The notes below the pieces were generated by a model. The model saw nothing but the letters and a program-made list of their open reading frames with translations. It had not been told where the DNA came from and made no database searches. Positions 53,801 to 62,568 of a DNA stretch of 64,000 nt are shown in pieces (position 1 is the stretch's first letter; every line of letters begins with the position of its first letter). The stretch is from Prolixibacter sp. SD074 (GTDB lineage Bacteria > Bacteroidota > Bacteroidia > Bacteroidales > Prolixibacteraceae), in assembly GCF_009617895.1 (NCBI RefSeq), contig NZ_BLAW01000001.1, positions 2,285,001 to 2,349,000 on the forward strand, written 5' to 3'. The position numbers and the translations under genes were made by a program.

Positions 53801-53833
53801 AAGGATGCCATCCCTCGGAGGGATGGCATCCTT
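53801..53833. repeat. Perfect 33-nt palindrome, copy 2
   Basis: Arms of 16 bp (53801-53816 and 53818-53833) are exact complements around one G. It matches the palindrome at 542-574 except for a compensated base pair in the stem and the centre base. It lies between the receptor relic and the second 41-bp tandem array. Confidence 0.75.
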
Positions 53834-53871
53834 ACAGCCCACAGAGGTACTACATCCGTTTCTGATTTTAC

Positions 53872-54180
53872 GCCTGAGTTCCGGGGAGTACTAAATCAGG
53901 TCCCAATTTAGCTCCTCAGTTTCGGCAAGTACTAAATCAGGTCCCGATTTAGCTCCTCAGTTTCGGCAAGTACTAAATCAGATTCCGATTTAGCTCCTGA
54001 ATCCACGGAAGGGGCTAAATCAGATTCAAATTTAACTCCTCCGTTTCGGCAAGCACTAAATCAGATTCCGATCTGGCTCCTGAATCCACGGAAGGGGCTA
54101 AATCAGATTCAAATTTAACTCCTCCGTTTCTGGAGCTATGAAATCAGATTCGAATGAAGTCCGTTCGTTTCCGGAAGCAG
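53872..54180. repeat. 41/42-bp tandem array 2 (about 7 units)
   Basis: CTAAATCAG recurs at 53891, 53932, 53973, 54015, 54056 and 54098, with a decayed copy near 54138, a spacing of 41 or 42 bases. Each good unit holds a small hairpin (CTAAATC, 7 bases, GATTTAG) and a linker of two alternating types (CTCCTCAGTTTCGGCAAGTA or CTCCTGAATCCACGGAAGGG). The last four units alternate in a higher-order pattern of about 83 bases. The period is the same as that of the array at 1447, but the sequence is unrelated. Confidence 0.85.
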
Positions 54181-54247
54181 TTCACCAGCTTCAGATTTGG
54201 TGTTTCAATTTCCCAAAACCATTATCTTAGCAGGAAAAACCTGCAAT

Positions 54248-54535
54248 ATGAATTGGACCTGGCTCTTTATCGGATGCATGGCCATTGCCATCATCTATTT
54301 ACGTTACGCACCCCGGCCGCTTCCGGTCAAAACCCGGATCGATAAGTTTATGAACTTTGTGCTGCGCTGGTTCCATTCCCTTACCTGGTTTTTTCTGTCC
54401 TTGTTTTGTTTGGTGCGCATGGCGGCCCTTCCCTCGCTGTATGAATTAGGATTCGTCTTCGCCATTGTGGGCGGGTTGTTATATTTTCTATTTTTAGGCG
54501 TATTCCTGTTCAGCCGGTTTTCCAGACGGCGGTAA
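54248..54535 (+). CDS. Small membrane protein of unknown function
   Basis: A 95-residue protein with three predicted membrane helices (about residues 2-18, 37-58 and 64-88) and a basic end (FSRFSRRR). I do not recognise a family. The start ATG at 54248 (MNWTWLFIGC) gives a membrane helix at once; an upstream in-frame ATG would add 17 residues from the end of the repeat region. gntP follows after 35 bases on the same strand, so the two may be co-transcribed. Confidence 0.55.
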   Translation: MNWTWLFIGCMAIAIIYLRYAPRPLPVKTRIDKFMNFVLRWFHSLTWFFLSLFCLVRMAALPSLYELGFVFAIVGGLLYFLFLGVFLFSRFSRRR

Positions 54536-54570
54536 CAAGAACCGATTTTCAACCTGGTAAACTAATTCAT

Positions 54571-55926
54571 ATGAGCAAGTTGATGCTTCTGGCGATTGTC
54601 ATTTCGGCGGTTGCCCTCCTTTTACTTCTTGTCCTCCGATTCAAAATCAACGCTTTCATCGCGCTCATTGTTACGAGCATGTATGTTGGCCTGGCAACCG
54701 GCATGAAACCCGATAAGGTTCTGGAAAGCATCCAGAACGGAATGGGCGGCACACTCGGCTTTGTAGCCACCGTGGTAGGCCTTGGCGCAATTTTCGGAGC
54801 ATTGCTGGAACATAGCGGCGGAGCGCGTTCGTTGGCCCATTACCTGGTCGGGAAGTTCGGATACGAACGGGCCCCGTGGGCCATGGTGCTCACCGGGTTT
54901 ATCGTGGCCATTCCTGTTTTCTTCGATGTAGGATTCATCATCCTGGTGCCTATTGTGTATGCGCTTTCGCGGGATACTGGTAAACCGGTACTGTATTACG
55001 GCATACCGCTATTGGCAGGACTCGCGGTTACGCACAGTTTTATTCCACCGACCCCGGGACCAGTGGCTGTCGCCGAAATTGTCGGTGCCAACCTGGGTTG
55101 GGTGATTTTACTTGGTTTTATCATCGGAGTACCCACCGCCATCATCGCCGGACCAGTATTCGGTAAATACATCAGTAAACGGATTGCCGGCTCTCCGCTC
55201 GCTTTCAGTAATGAAGAGGAAGAGCCAACGGATACCAAGCAATTGCCTGGGTTTGGCATTATCGCTGCGCTGATTGGTGTCCCGTTGCTGTTGATTCTGG
55301 CCAACACCATTTCCGGCGTACTGGTAAGTAAAGAAATTATTGGCGCCAGCACAACGACTGACATTATCGCTTTTCTGGGGCATCCCTTTACGGCCCTGAC
55401 GCTGGCGACGCTGCTTTCGCTTTATTTTCTGGGAACCAAACGAGGCGTATCCGGGAAAGAGTTGCTGGACATTAGCACGAAAGCACTGGGCCCGGCCGGT
55501 ATCATCATCCTGATAACCGGAGCCGGCGGCGTATTCAAGCAGGTCCTTATCGATTCAGGTGTTGGGAAAATGCTGGCCAACTCCATTGCGGGTTCTGCCC
55601 TTCCTCCATTATTACTGGCCTGGCTTTTAGCGGCAGTCGTACGTGTTACGCAGGGAAGTTCCACTGTAGCCATGATTACTGCAGCAGGCATCATGGCGCC
55701 CGTTCTCGAAGTCTTCGACCTCTCTGCACCTCACCGGGCACTGATTGTTTTGGCCATTGCTGCCGGAGCGACCATTCTTTCGCATGTAAATGACAGTGGA
55801 TTCTGGCTGGTAGGAAAATACTTCGGCATCAACGAAAAACAAACGCTGCAATCGTGGACCGTAATGGAAACCATCATCTCAGTTTCGGGATTAGTTCTTT
55901 GTCTTGGCATTAGTTTTTTCGTTTAA
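54571..55926 (+). CDS. gntP: GntP-family gluconate:H+ symporter
   Basis: A 451-residue inner-membrane permease with about twelve or more helices. Family segments are FIALIVTSMYVGLATGM (about residues 29-45), HSFIPPTPGPVAVAEIVGAN (about 155-174), RVTQGSSTVAMITAAGIMAP (about 356-375) and ILSHVNDSGFWLVGKYFGI (near 400-418), the signature of the GntP/IdnT group. It probably imports gluconate or a related sugar acid. It lies downstream of gnd, the enzyme for 6-phosphogluconate, although a gluconate kinase is not seen in the window. Confidence 0.93.
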   Translation: MSKLMLLAIVISAVALLLLLVLRFKINAFIALIVTSMYVGLATGMKPDKVLESIQNGMGGTLGFVATVVGLGAIFGALLEHSGGARSLAHYLVGKFGYERAPWAMVLTGFIVAIPVFFDVGFIILVPIVYALSRDTGKPVLYYGIPLLAGLAVTHSFIPPTPGPVAVAEIVGANLGWVILLGFIIGVPTAIIAGPVFGKYISKRIAGSPLAFSNEEEEPTDTKQLPGFGIIAALIGVPLLLILANTISGVLVSKEIIGASTTTDIIAFLGHPFTALTLATLLSLYFLGTKRGVSGKELLDISTKALGPAGIIILITGAGGVFKQVLIDSGVGKMLANSIAGSALPPLLLAWLLAAVVRVTQGSSTVAMITAAGIMAPVLEVFDLSAPHRALIVLAIAAGATILSHVNDSGFWLVGKYFGINEKQTLQSWTVMETIISVSGLVLCLGISFFV

Positions 55927-56040
55927 GTAAAAAAATTCTTAAGGATAGACAATAAATCATTTATTCGCTTAAATCATTCCATACTTTTTATGACCTTTGT
56001 CATTCCACAGTAAAATACGTCCCACGAAACACCACTCAAC

Positions 56041-57219
56041 ATGTACAAAATTCAGACACTGAACAAAATTGACGAAAAGGGATTAAAACTTTTCCCGGCT
56101 GATGCTTACGAAGTAGGCGGTGAGATAACCAACCCCGAAGGCATTGTGTTGCGCAGTTACAAAATGCACGACATGGAACTTCCATCCTCGCTGAAAGCCA
56201 TTGCCCGGGCCGGAGCCGGGGTCAATAACATTCCGATAGACAAATGCACCGACAAAGGGATTGTCGTATTCAATACCCCGGGCGCTAATGCCAATGCAGT
56301 AAAAGAACTGGTGATTGGCGGTTTGCTTCTTTCTTCCCGTAACATTGCCGGCGGCATTGAGTGGGCCAAAACACTGAAAGGTGAAGGAGACAACGTGGCT
56401 GCTTTGATAGAGAAAGGTAAATCGAACTTTGCCGGCAACGAAATCAGAGGGAAAACACTGGCTATTATCGGATTGGGAGCTATCGGCGTGATGGTGGCAA
56501 ACGCAGCCGAAGCACTCGACATGAACGTGATTGGTTTTGACCCGTATATTTCCGTTGAGCATGCCTGGGAGCTGAACCAGAATATCGCCCGTGCCGAAAG
56601 CATCGAGGCACTGTTGGCCCAGGCTGACTTTGTAACATTGCAGATTCCACTGATGGACAAAACCAAGAACTTCATCGATGCCGAGAAGATTGCCATGATG
56701 AAAAATGGGGTACGCATCCTGAACTTTGCCCGTGGCGGCCTGGTTTCCAACGCCGATTTGAAACCGGCTCTCGAAAACGGTAAAGTTGCCTGGTATGTAA
56801 CAGACTTCCCCGATGCAGAGGTGCTGAACATGAAAAACGTGATTGCTATTCCGCACCTGGGAGCTTCTACCGAAGAATCGGAAACCAACTGTGCCGTGAT
56901 GGCAGTACGCGAAGTACGTGACTACCTCGAAAACGGGAACATCCGTAATTCGGTGAACTTCCCCGATGTAATCATGAACCGCAACGGTGGTACCCGCATT
57001 CTTATCGCGAACAAAAATGTCCCGAACATGGTAAGCCAGATTTCTACCCTGTTGGTTGGCTACGGCGTGAATATCGCCAATATGATGAACCGTAACCGCA
57101 GCGGAATTGCATACAACATCATCGATATCGACCGAAATGAACTGGATCCCGAAGTCGGCGATAAACTTCGCGAGATTGAAGGGATCTTCATGGTCCGCAT
57201 TCTTCCCGGGCAGAAATAA
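56041..57219 (+). CDS. serA: D-3-phosphoglycerate dehydrogenase
   Basis: The first enzyme of serine synthesis, oxidising 3-phosphoglycerate with NAD. The 392-residue protein has the substrate-binding lobe (IARAGAGVNNIPID, about residues 54-67), the NAD motif LAIIGLGAIGVMVANAAEAL (about 140-159), the catalytic Arg in ILNFARGGLVSN (about 226-237) and the Glu/His pair near IAIPHLGASTEESETN (about 272-287). A C-terminal ACT domain (about 320-392) suggests serine feedback. serC, its usual neighbour in many Bacteroidota, is not adjacent. Confidence 0.93.
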   Translation: MYKIQTLNKIDEKGLKLFPADAYEVGGEITNPEGIVLRSYKMHDMELPSSLKAIARAGAGVNNIPIDKCTDKGIVVFNTPGANANAVKELVIGGLLLSSRNIAGGIEWAKTLKGEGDNVAALIEKGKSNFAGNEIRGKTLAIIGLGAIGVMVANAAEALDMNVIGFDPYISVEHAWELNQNIARAESIEALLAQADFVTLQIPLMDKTKNFIDAEKIAMMKNGVRILNFARGGLVSNADLKPALENGKVAWYVTDFPDAEVLNMKNVIAIPHLGASTEESETNCAVMAVREVRDYLENGNIRNSVNFPDVIMNRNGGTRILIANKNVPNMVSQISTLLVGYGVNIANMMNRNRSGIAYNIIDIDRNELDPEVGDKLREIEGIFMVRILPGQK

Positions 57220-57241
57220 AAAATCGTTAATAATTAAATAA

Positions 57242-57287
57242 GAAAACACTCCAAACCTTAACTGTTTTGGAGTGTTTCCTTTTTTAT
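57242..57287 (+). terminator. Terminator of serA
   Basis: A long hairpin (AACACTCCAAA with TTTGGAGTGTT, about 9-base loop) is followed by CC and a run of seven T. Confidence 0.93.
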
Positions 57288-57412
57288 ATAGATGCATATA
57301 AAATCAGTCTGTAAGAACCGCAAAAGTAAAGTGTACCGCTTACAGCTATTATTGCCATTTTACGAATCAAAAATTTCTATTTTTACGTCGAAAATATTTT
57401 AACCACAATCAG

Positions 57413-59443
57413 ATGAAGAACAATTTAACCAATAAAGCAGCAGACAATATTCGGATTTTATCGGCCGCTATGGTCGACAAAGCAAAATCAGGTCACCCGG
57501 GCGGCGCCATGGGCGGAGCCGATTTCGCGAACGTTTTGTATTCTGAATTTTTAAAATATAACCCGGATGACATGGAGTGGCCGTTTCGTGATCGGTTTTT
57601 CCTCGATCCTGGACACTTGTCCCCCATGCTCTATTCCGTGCTGGCCCTTTCGGGAAAATTCTCGATGGAGGATCTGAAAAATTTCCGTCAGTGGGGTTCA
57701 GTAACTCCCGGTCACCCGGAGCTGGATCCCGAACGCGGTGTTGAAAATACTTCAGGTCCGTTGGGACAGGGACATACCATGGCTGTTGGAGCTGCCATTG
57801 CCGAGCGTTTCCTCGTCGCACGTTTTGGCGAATGGATGGCACACAAAATCTATACATTCATTTCTGATGGTGGTGTTCAGGAAGAGATTTCTCAGGGAGC
57901 AGGTCGTCTGGCCGGTTTCCTCGGATTGAGCAATCTGGTTATGTTCTATGACTCCAATGACATCCAGCTCTCATCCGAGACCAATGAAGTCACTCACGAA
58001 GACACTGCAAAAAAATACGAAGCCTGGGGATGGAAAGTAATGACCATCAAAGGAAACGATCCGGATGCAATCCGCGACGCGCTAAAAGCTGCCAACGAAG
58101 AAAAGGAAAAACCTACGCTCATCATTGGTAAAACCATTATGGGCAAAGGTGCCGTTACCGAAGCAGGAGAAAGCTTCGAGCGGAAAGTTTCGACCCACGG
58201 GCAACCACTTTCCGCAGCAGGCGCTTCACTTGACAAAACCATTGAAAACCTGGGCGGCGATCCGAAAGAGCCTTTCCAAATCTTCCCGGAAGTGGAAGAG
58301 CTTTATAAAAAGCGTCAGGAAGAGTTACGCGGATGGATAAAGGAATTTGAAGCCGAAAAAGAAAAATGGGAAAAAGCCAATCCGGAATTGGCTAAAAAAC
58401 TGGAAAAGTTCCTTTCCGGTAATGTTCCGGAATTTGATTTTGCCGCGCTGGAACAAAAAGCCAATACAGCAACCCGCGCTGCATCGGGTGCTGTTTTAGC
58501 CGCTTTCGCTGATAAAATTGAAAACATGATTGTGGCTTCCGCCGACCTGTCAAACTCCGACAAAACAGATGGTTTCCTGAAAAAAACACATCCGTTTACC
58601 AAGAACGATTTCACAGGAGCTTTCCTACAGGCAGGTGTATCAGAGCTCACCATGGCTTGTGTAATGAACGGCCTGGCGCTGCACGGCGGTGTAATCCCGG
58701 TGTGCGGGACCTTCTTCGTATTCTCTGATTACATGAAACCCGCCGTTCGTTTGGCAGCGCTGATGGAACTCCCGGTAAAATATGTATGGACACACGATGC
58801 TTTCCGTGTGGGAGAAGATGGTCCTACGCACCAGCCGGTGGAACAGGAAGCACAGATTCGTCTGCTCGAGCAATTGAAAAATCACCACGGCGAAAATTCC
58901 ATGCTGGTTCTGCGCCCGGCTGATGGACCGGAAACGACCGCTTCATGGAAAATGGCGCTGGAAAATACTGATACGCCGACCGCATTGATTTTGTCTCGTC
59001 AGAATATCAAAGATTTGCCAGCCAAAAGCGAGCGTTACACCGAAGCGCTACAGGCAGAAAAAGGAGCTTACATTATTGAAAACGATGCTAATCCGGATGT
59101 TATTCTGCTGGCTTCCGGTTCAGAGGTAGCTACGCTCGTGAATGGCGCTGCCCTGCTCCGCGAACGCGACAACTTGAAAATTCGGGTAGTCTCGGTACCT
59201 TCCGAAGGACTTTTCCGCAACCAGGATAAAACTTATCAGGAAGAAGTGATTCCTGCGGACATTCCAAAATTCGGTATGACAGCCGGATTGCCGGTTACCC
59301 TGAAGAGACTTGTTGGTGATGACGGCGCTGTTTGGGGCCTCAACTCCTTTGGATTCTCTGCACCTTATACTGTGCTTGATGAAGAATTGGGATTCAACGG
59401 CGAAAACGTATACAAACAAGTAAAAGCATTTCTTGGAAAATAA
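57413..59443 (+). CDS. tkt: Transketolase
   Basis: It moves two-carbon units between sugar phosphates in the pentose phosphate pathway with thiamine diphosphate. The 676 residues hold the N-terminal ThDP domain (KAKSGHPGGAMGGADFANVL, about 23-42; SDGGVQEEISQGAGRLAGFL, about 155-174, the ThDP/metal motif), the middle Pyr domain (HDAFRVGEDGPTHQPVEQ, about 462-479, with catalytic His) and the C-terminal domain (LLASGSEVATLVNGAALL, about 563-580). The start ATG follows a TATTTTTA -7-like box at 57377-57386 by about 30 bases. It ends in its own terminator. Confidence 0.97.
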   Translation: MKNNLTNKAADNIRILSAAMVDKAKSGHPGGAMGGADFANVLYSEFLKYNPDDMEWPFRDRFFLDPGHLSPMLYSVLALSGKFSMEDLKNFRQWGSVTPGHPELDPERGVENTSGPLGQGHTMAVGAAIAERFLVARFGEWMAHKIYTFISDGGVQEEISQGAGRLAGFLGLSNLVMFYDSNDIQLSSETNEVTHEDTAKKYEAWGWKVMTIKGNDPDAIRDALKAANEEKEKPTLIIGKTIMGKGAVTEAGESFERKVSTHGQPLSAAGASLDKTIENLGGDPKEPFQIFPEVEELYKKRQEELRGWIKEFEAEKEKWEKANPELAKKLEKFLSGNVPEFDFAALEQKANTATRAASGAVLAAFADKIENMIVASADLSNSDKTDGFLKKTHPFTKNDFTGAFLQAGVSELTMACVMNGLALHGGVIPVCGTFFVFSDYMKPAVRLAALMELPVKYVWTHDAFRVGEDGPTHQPVEQEAQIRLLEQLKNHHGENSMLVLRPADGPETTASWKMALENTDTPTALILSRQNIKDLPAKSERYTEALQAEKGAYIIENDANPDVILLASGSEVATLVNGAALLRERDNLKIRVVSVPSEGLFRNQDKTYQEEVIPADIPKFGMTAGLPVTLKRLVGDDGAVWGLNSFGFSAPYTVLDEELGFNGENVYKQVKAFLGK

Positions 59444-59463
59444 CTTGCACTTGTTACCAATGG

Positions 59464-59496
59464 AAATCCCCGGTCGCTTTGGCCGGGGATTTTTTA
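59464..59496 (+). terminator. Terminator of tkt
   Basis: An 8-bp GC-rich stem (ATCCCCGG/CCGGGGAT) is followed by TTTTTATT. The A-rich opposite side may also serve the converging hydrolase gene. Confidence 0.92.
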
Positions 59497-59509
59497 TTCC
59501 AGGTATTTC

Positions 59510-60295
59510 TTATTCCATTCCAAAGACCGATTTCAACCAGGCTGCAGCCATCAGATGACATCCCGCCACCGTGGGATGAACACCATCCGCGGTCCAGTAA
59601 GTCGGGTCCACCTGTTTCGATGCTTCATCAAAAACCGATTGATATGGAATTAATATCGCGTCGAACTCTTGGGCCAGTTTACGGGCAACTTCCCGGTAGG
59701 CATTAAATGCAGGAAACCACGTGTTATCCACAGCACTGCAACCCAAAACAGCAAAAGGCTCACCAATCGCTAACTTCACATCGGGCATAGCAGCTTTTGT
59801 GCGCTTTAGCAGCGCACGGTAATCATTTTCATACACAGCAATAGTACCGTCATATTTGCCGTCATGCATGTGCCAGTAATCATTCACGCCAATCAGGATA
59901 GAAAGCAGTTTCGGATTCAACTCCAAACAATCGGGCGCCCAACGATCGGCCAATTGAAAAACTTTGTTTCCGCTAATACCGCGGTTGTAAATGGTCAGAT
60001 GTTTTTTGGCGAAGTGATCGAGCAGGCGCGATGCAGCCAGAAAAACATAACCGGGACCAAAGCCCCAGGGATCATTCGGTTGTTGATCTTTCTTATCGCG
60101 TCCGGCATCTGTAATGGAGTCTCCCTGAAAAAGAATCACATCATTTTTTTTCAGGAAAACTTCAGATAATATTTCAGTTTCCACCTGTGCATCAGCAGAT
60201 TTCGCGCTAGCCGCAATAATTCCGGGGATGGCAGCCAGGGCTCCGGCACTTATGGCCGTTTGTTTCAAAAATTCGCGGCGATCGGTTCTTTTCAT
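59510..60295 (-). CDS. Exported SGNH/GDSL-family hydrolase
   Basis: A 261-residue protein with a twin-arginine signal (KRTDRREFLKQTAISAGALA, about residues 2-21), so it is probably folded before export. The four SGNH blocks are seen: Ser in FQGDSITDAGRD (about 55-66), Gly in NRGISGNKVF, Asn in IGVNDYWHMHDG (about 134-145) and the Asp/His pair in WTADGVHPTVAGCHL (near 239-253). Such enzymes often remove acetyl or other acyl groups from polysaccharides. It lies in its own unit upstream of unrelated genes. Confidence 0.9.
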   Translation of the reverse strand: MKRTDRREFLKQTAISAGALAAIPGIIAASAKSADAQVETEILSEVFLKKNDVILFQGDSITDAGRDKKDQQPNDPWGFGPGYVFLAASRLLDHFAKKHLTIYNRGISGNKVFQLADRWAPDCLELNPKLLSILIGVNDYWHMHDGKYDGTIAVYENDYRALLKRTKAAMPDVKLAIGEPFAVLGCSAVDNTWFPAFNAYREVARKLAQEFDAILIPYQSVFDEASKQVDPTYWTADGVHPTVAGCHLMAAAWLKSVFGME

Positions 60296-60346
60296 GCGCT
60301 TCGTTTTTATCGTTTAATATGTTGTAATACAAAGGAAATTCACTTA

Positions 60347-60880
60347 TCAAATGGTCGATGAAACAAAATCCGTAATAAACTTCACCCGCTCGCCAACAGT
60401 ACCTTTCGGGATTTCCACCAAACGGTATCCTGCTTCCCGGTAGGCCGTTACAATCCATTCATGAATTCGGCAAGCCGCTTCAAACGTTTCCTTCCTGATT
60501 TCATCTTCAGTGTATATCTCACGCCACGGAGGAGTAATGAAAACAGTTTCGGCATACCGATGGTTCTTTACTGCTACAGCTAATGGCCCTGAAACCTGTT
60601 TTCCCTTATAAAGTGAAAAGGCGACCTGATCCGGCAATCCGCGATCGGCGAAAGCAATCTCTTTATCAGGAACCTGCTCTAAAAAACGGATGCGCGCCTC
60701 CATCACCCGGCGTTCGAATTTGCGGGAATTCCGCCAGGGTAAAATCTCGCCCCCTTTTTTCAATTGCTCGTCAATCAATACACGTGCGGTTTCGGAACCA
60801 ATTTGGTATCCTTCCAACGCAAGCTCCTCCGCAATTACGGTTTTACCAAATCCGGGACCACCAGTCAAAACATATACCAT
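60347..60880 (-). CDS. AAA_28-type P-loop ATPase
   Basis: A 177-residue P-loop NTPase of the NadR/Ttd14 kind. Walker A is LTGGPGFGKTVIAEEL (about residues 5-20); FADRGLPDQVAF (about 76-87) is the DxG-type metal-binding block, and VIAEELALEGYQIGSETARV is typical of AAA_28. The C-terminal part has no DNA-binding or second domain. It is often annotated only as an ATPase and may phosphorylate a small molecule. The role is unknown. Confidence 0.82.
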   Translation of the reverse strand: MVYVLTGGPGFGKTVIAEELALEGYQIGSETARVLIDEQLKKGGEILPWRNSRKFERRVMEARIRFLEQVPDKEIAFADRGLPDQVAFSLYKGKQVSGPLAVAVKNHRYAETVFITPPWREIYTEDEIRKETFEAACRIHEWIVTAYREAGYRLVEIPKGTVGERVKFITDFVSSTI

Positions 60881-61014
60881 TTCGTCTGATTTCTGCTCCT
60901 AATTTAGAAATAATATGCATTTGCATCTGGATTGAACATCTTCCCGCATCAGATAAAATTAATTTATCATTAACTTATAGCAACTTTTTATGCCCATTTA
61001 CCGATTGATTACTG

Positions 61015-61122
61015 GAAGAATTTGTACAATATATGATCAACGTGGCCAGCGGCGAAAAACTGGACCATGAAAAAAGTGGTTTTCGCGAAATGGCCATTTT
61101 CAAATCGGGCGTAACCCTTTAA
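61015..61122 (+). pseudogene. Orphan C-terminal tail of altronate dehydratase (UxaA-like)
   Basis: An in-frame stretch of 35 codons ends at TAA 61120-61122 and encodes EEFVQYMINVASGEKLDHEK followed by SGFREMAIFKSGVTL. This is the characteristic end of UxaA-type altronate dehydratases. Upstream the frame is stopped by TGA near 61008, and nothing else of the gene is left. It is evidence that a galacturonate-branch gene once stood here, 17 kb from the hexuronate island. Confidence 0.8.
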
Positions 61123-61144
61123 GAACGCCAACACCGGAACATAT

Positions 61145-61182
61145 AAAAAAGCTGTCCTCATTTCTGAAGGCAGCCTTTTTTA
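61145..61182. terminator. Terminator of the flavoprotein gene
   Basis: An imperfect hairpin (GGCTGCC/GGACAGC region) is flanked by A6 on one side and T6 on the other, so it can work on both strands. It lies 17 bases past the flavoprotein stop on the minus strand. Confidence 0.85.
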
Positions 61183-61198
61183 TCTCGTTCTGTATGAA

Positions 61199-62389
61199 TT
61201 ACTCTGCTTTCAAGCGGTCAGCCATGGCATTCGCCAAATCAATACACATCCGGAATTTGTCTGCTTTTAAAGCCCCTTTTTCTTCCACCGGCTCATAAAC
61301 CACATCCCATTTAATGTTCCCGGCAAATTTCATCAGGTTTTTCACACCGCCACCGTTCCACGAAAACGAGCCAAAAACACCCAACAGGTGCTCTTTAATA
61401 CCCATGTGCTCAATCTTGGTCACCAGCGCTTCGACACTTGGGAACATTTCGTTGTTATAAGCGGCGCTTCCCACGATAAATCCCTTGTATTTGAAAATAT
61501 CGCTGATGATGTATGACGGATGCGTTTTCGAGGCATCGTAAACACGAATATTTTTTACCCCCCGAACGGCTAGTTGACGGGCAATTACATCGGCCATTTT
61601 TTCGGTGTTACCATACATGCTGCCGTATACAATCACGACACCTTCTTCCGTTTGGTAACTGCTCCATTTATCGTACCGCGAAAGCACAAAATCGGTATGT
61701 GAACGCCAGATTGGACCATGAAGTGCGGCAATCATTTTAATGTCCAAACCGCTCAGCTTCTTCATCGCACGTTGCGTATGCGGACTGTACTTTCCGACAA
61801 TATTGGTAAAGTAGCGCATCATTTCCTCTTCGTAGAAACTGAGGTTCAGCTCATCATCGAAAATTCCGCCATCTAGCGTTCCAAAGGCACCAAAAGCATC
61901 GGCAGAGAAAAGAATACCGTTAGCCTTTTCGAAACTAACCATCGTTTCGGGCCAGTGTACCATCGGGATGGTATAAAACTCAAGGGTATTTTTTCCTAAC
62001 GGAAGTTCATCACCATCGCCTACTTCCAAGGTATTTTCCTTAATCTGGTAAAAGTTTTCCAGCATCGGGAAAGTCTTCTTGTTCCCGACGAGGGTGATAT
62101 CAGGATATTCGGCAACAATACTGCGGATTGCGCCGGAATGATCAGGTTCCATATGGTTAATAACCAGGTAGTCAACCTTCCTGTCACCCAGTATATTTTT
62201 AATATTCGAAAGATATTCGTCGATGAACGTACGCTCAACAGTGTCCATTAACGCGACCTCCTCGTCCACAATGAGATACGAATTATAAGCCATTCCATGC
62301 GGAAGCGGCCAATAATTTTCGAAAAGACGTGTTTTCCGGTCGTTTACTCCTACATAATAAATTTCATCTGCAAGTTTTACCTGATGCAT
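61199..62389 (-). CDS. FprA-family A-type flavoprotein (diiron)
   Basis: A 396-residue oxygen or nitric oxide reductase. The N-terminal metallo-beta-lactamase-like domain has the diiron ligands HxExDH in VINHMEPDHSGAIRSI (about residues 80-95), VHWPETMVSFEKANGILFSA (about 143-162) with His and Asp, and a late His in ALHGPIWR. The C-terminal flavodoxin domain (VIVYGSMYGNTEKMADVIAR, about 252-271) binds FMN. It protects anaerobes from O2 or NO using electrons from rubredoxin. The start is the ATG at 62389 (MHQVKLADEIYYVG); the 17 codons before it lack similarity to the family. Confidence 0.93.
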   Translation of the reverse strand: MHQVKLADEIYYVGVNDRKTRLFENYWPLPHGMAYNSYLIVDEEVALMDTVERTFIDEYLSNIKNILGDRKVDYLVINHMEPDHSGAIRSIVAEYPDITLVGNKKTFPMLENFYQIKENTLEVGDGDELPLGKNTLEFYTIPMVHWPETMVSFEKANGILFSADAFGAFGTLDGGIFDDELNLSFYEEEMMRYFTNIVGKYSPHTQRAMKKLSGLDIKMIAALHGPIWRSHTDFVLSRYDKWSSYQTEEGVVIVYGSMYGNTEKMADVIARQLAVRGVKNIRVYDASKTHPSYIISDIFKYKGFIVGSAAYNNEMFPSVEALVTKIEHMGIKEHLLGVFGSFSWNGGGVKNLMKFAGNIKWDVVYEPVEEKGALKADKFRMCIDLANAMADRLKAE

Positions 62390-62539
62390 AAAATTGTCCT
62401 CCAAACAGTTAACGATTTTTTGGTTTTCAGATTTAGTCACGAAAATATAAAATATTTGGCTGTAAACCGTTGAATAATTGTCAACAAAACATAAATAAAC
62501 AACCTCTGAGCATGAAATGGGGAATTCGACTGAATTTAC

Positions 62540-62547
62540 TATTTTTA
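62540..62547 (+). promoter_or_regulatory. -7-like box of mltG
   Basis: TATTTTTA resembles TAnnTTTG with a final A, as also seen ahead of tkt. It lies 21 bases before the ATG chosen for mltG, which argues against the longer starts. Confidence 0.35.
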
Positions 62548-62568
62548 CCCACCGTAAAAAGACTAAGT

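Noticed and set aside
53872-54180. Possible CRISPR array
   Set aside because: The units are contiguous with no unique spacers between them, vary internally, and no cas gene is present. It is a plain tandem array.
56083-57297. 404-codon antisense frame opposite serA
   Set aside because: It covers the serA coding region almost exactly and passes through the serA terminator hairpin; the product shows no family features.
57413-59443. Transketolase suspected to be defective because the usual GDG motif reads SDGG
   Set aside because: All other cofactor and substrate motifs and the full length are present, and similar motif variants are expected in single-chain transketolases of this phylum.
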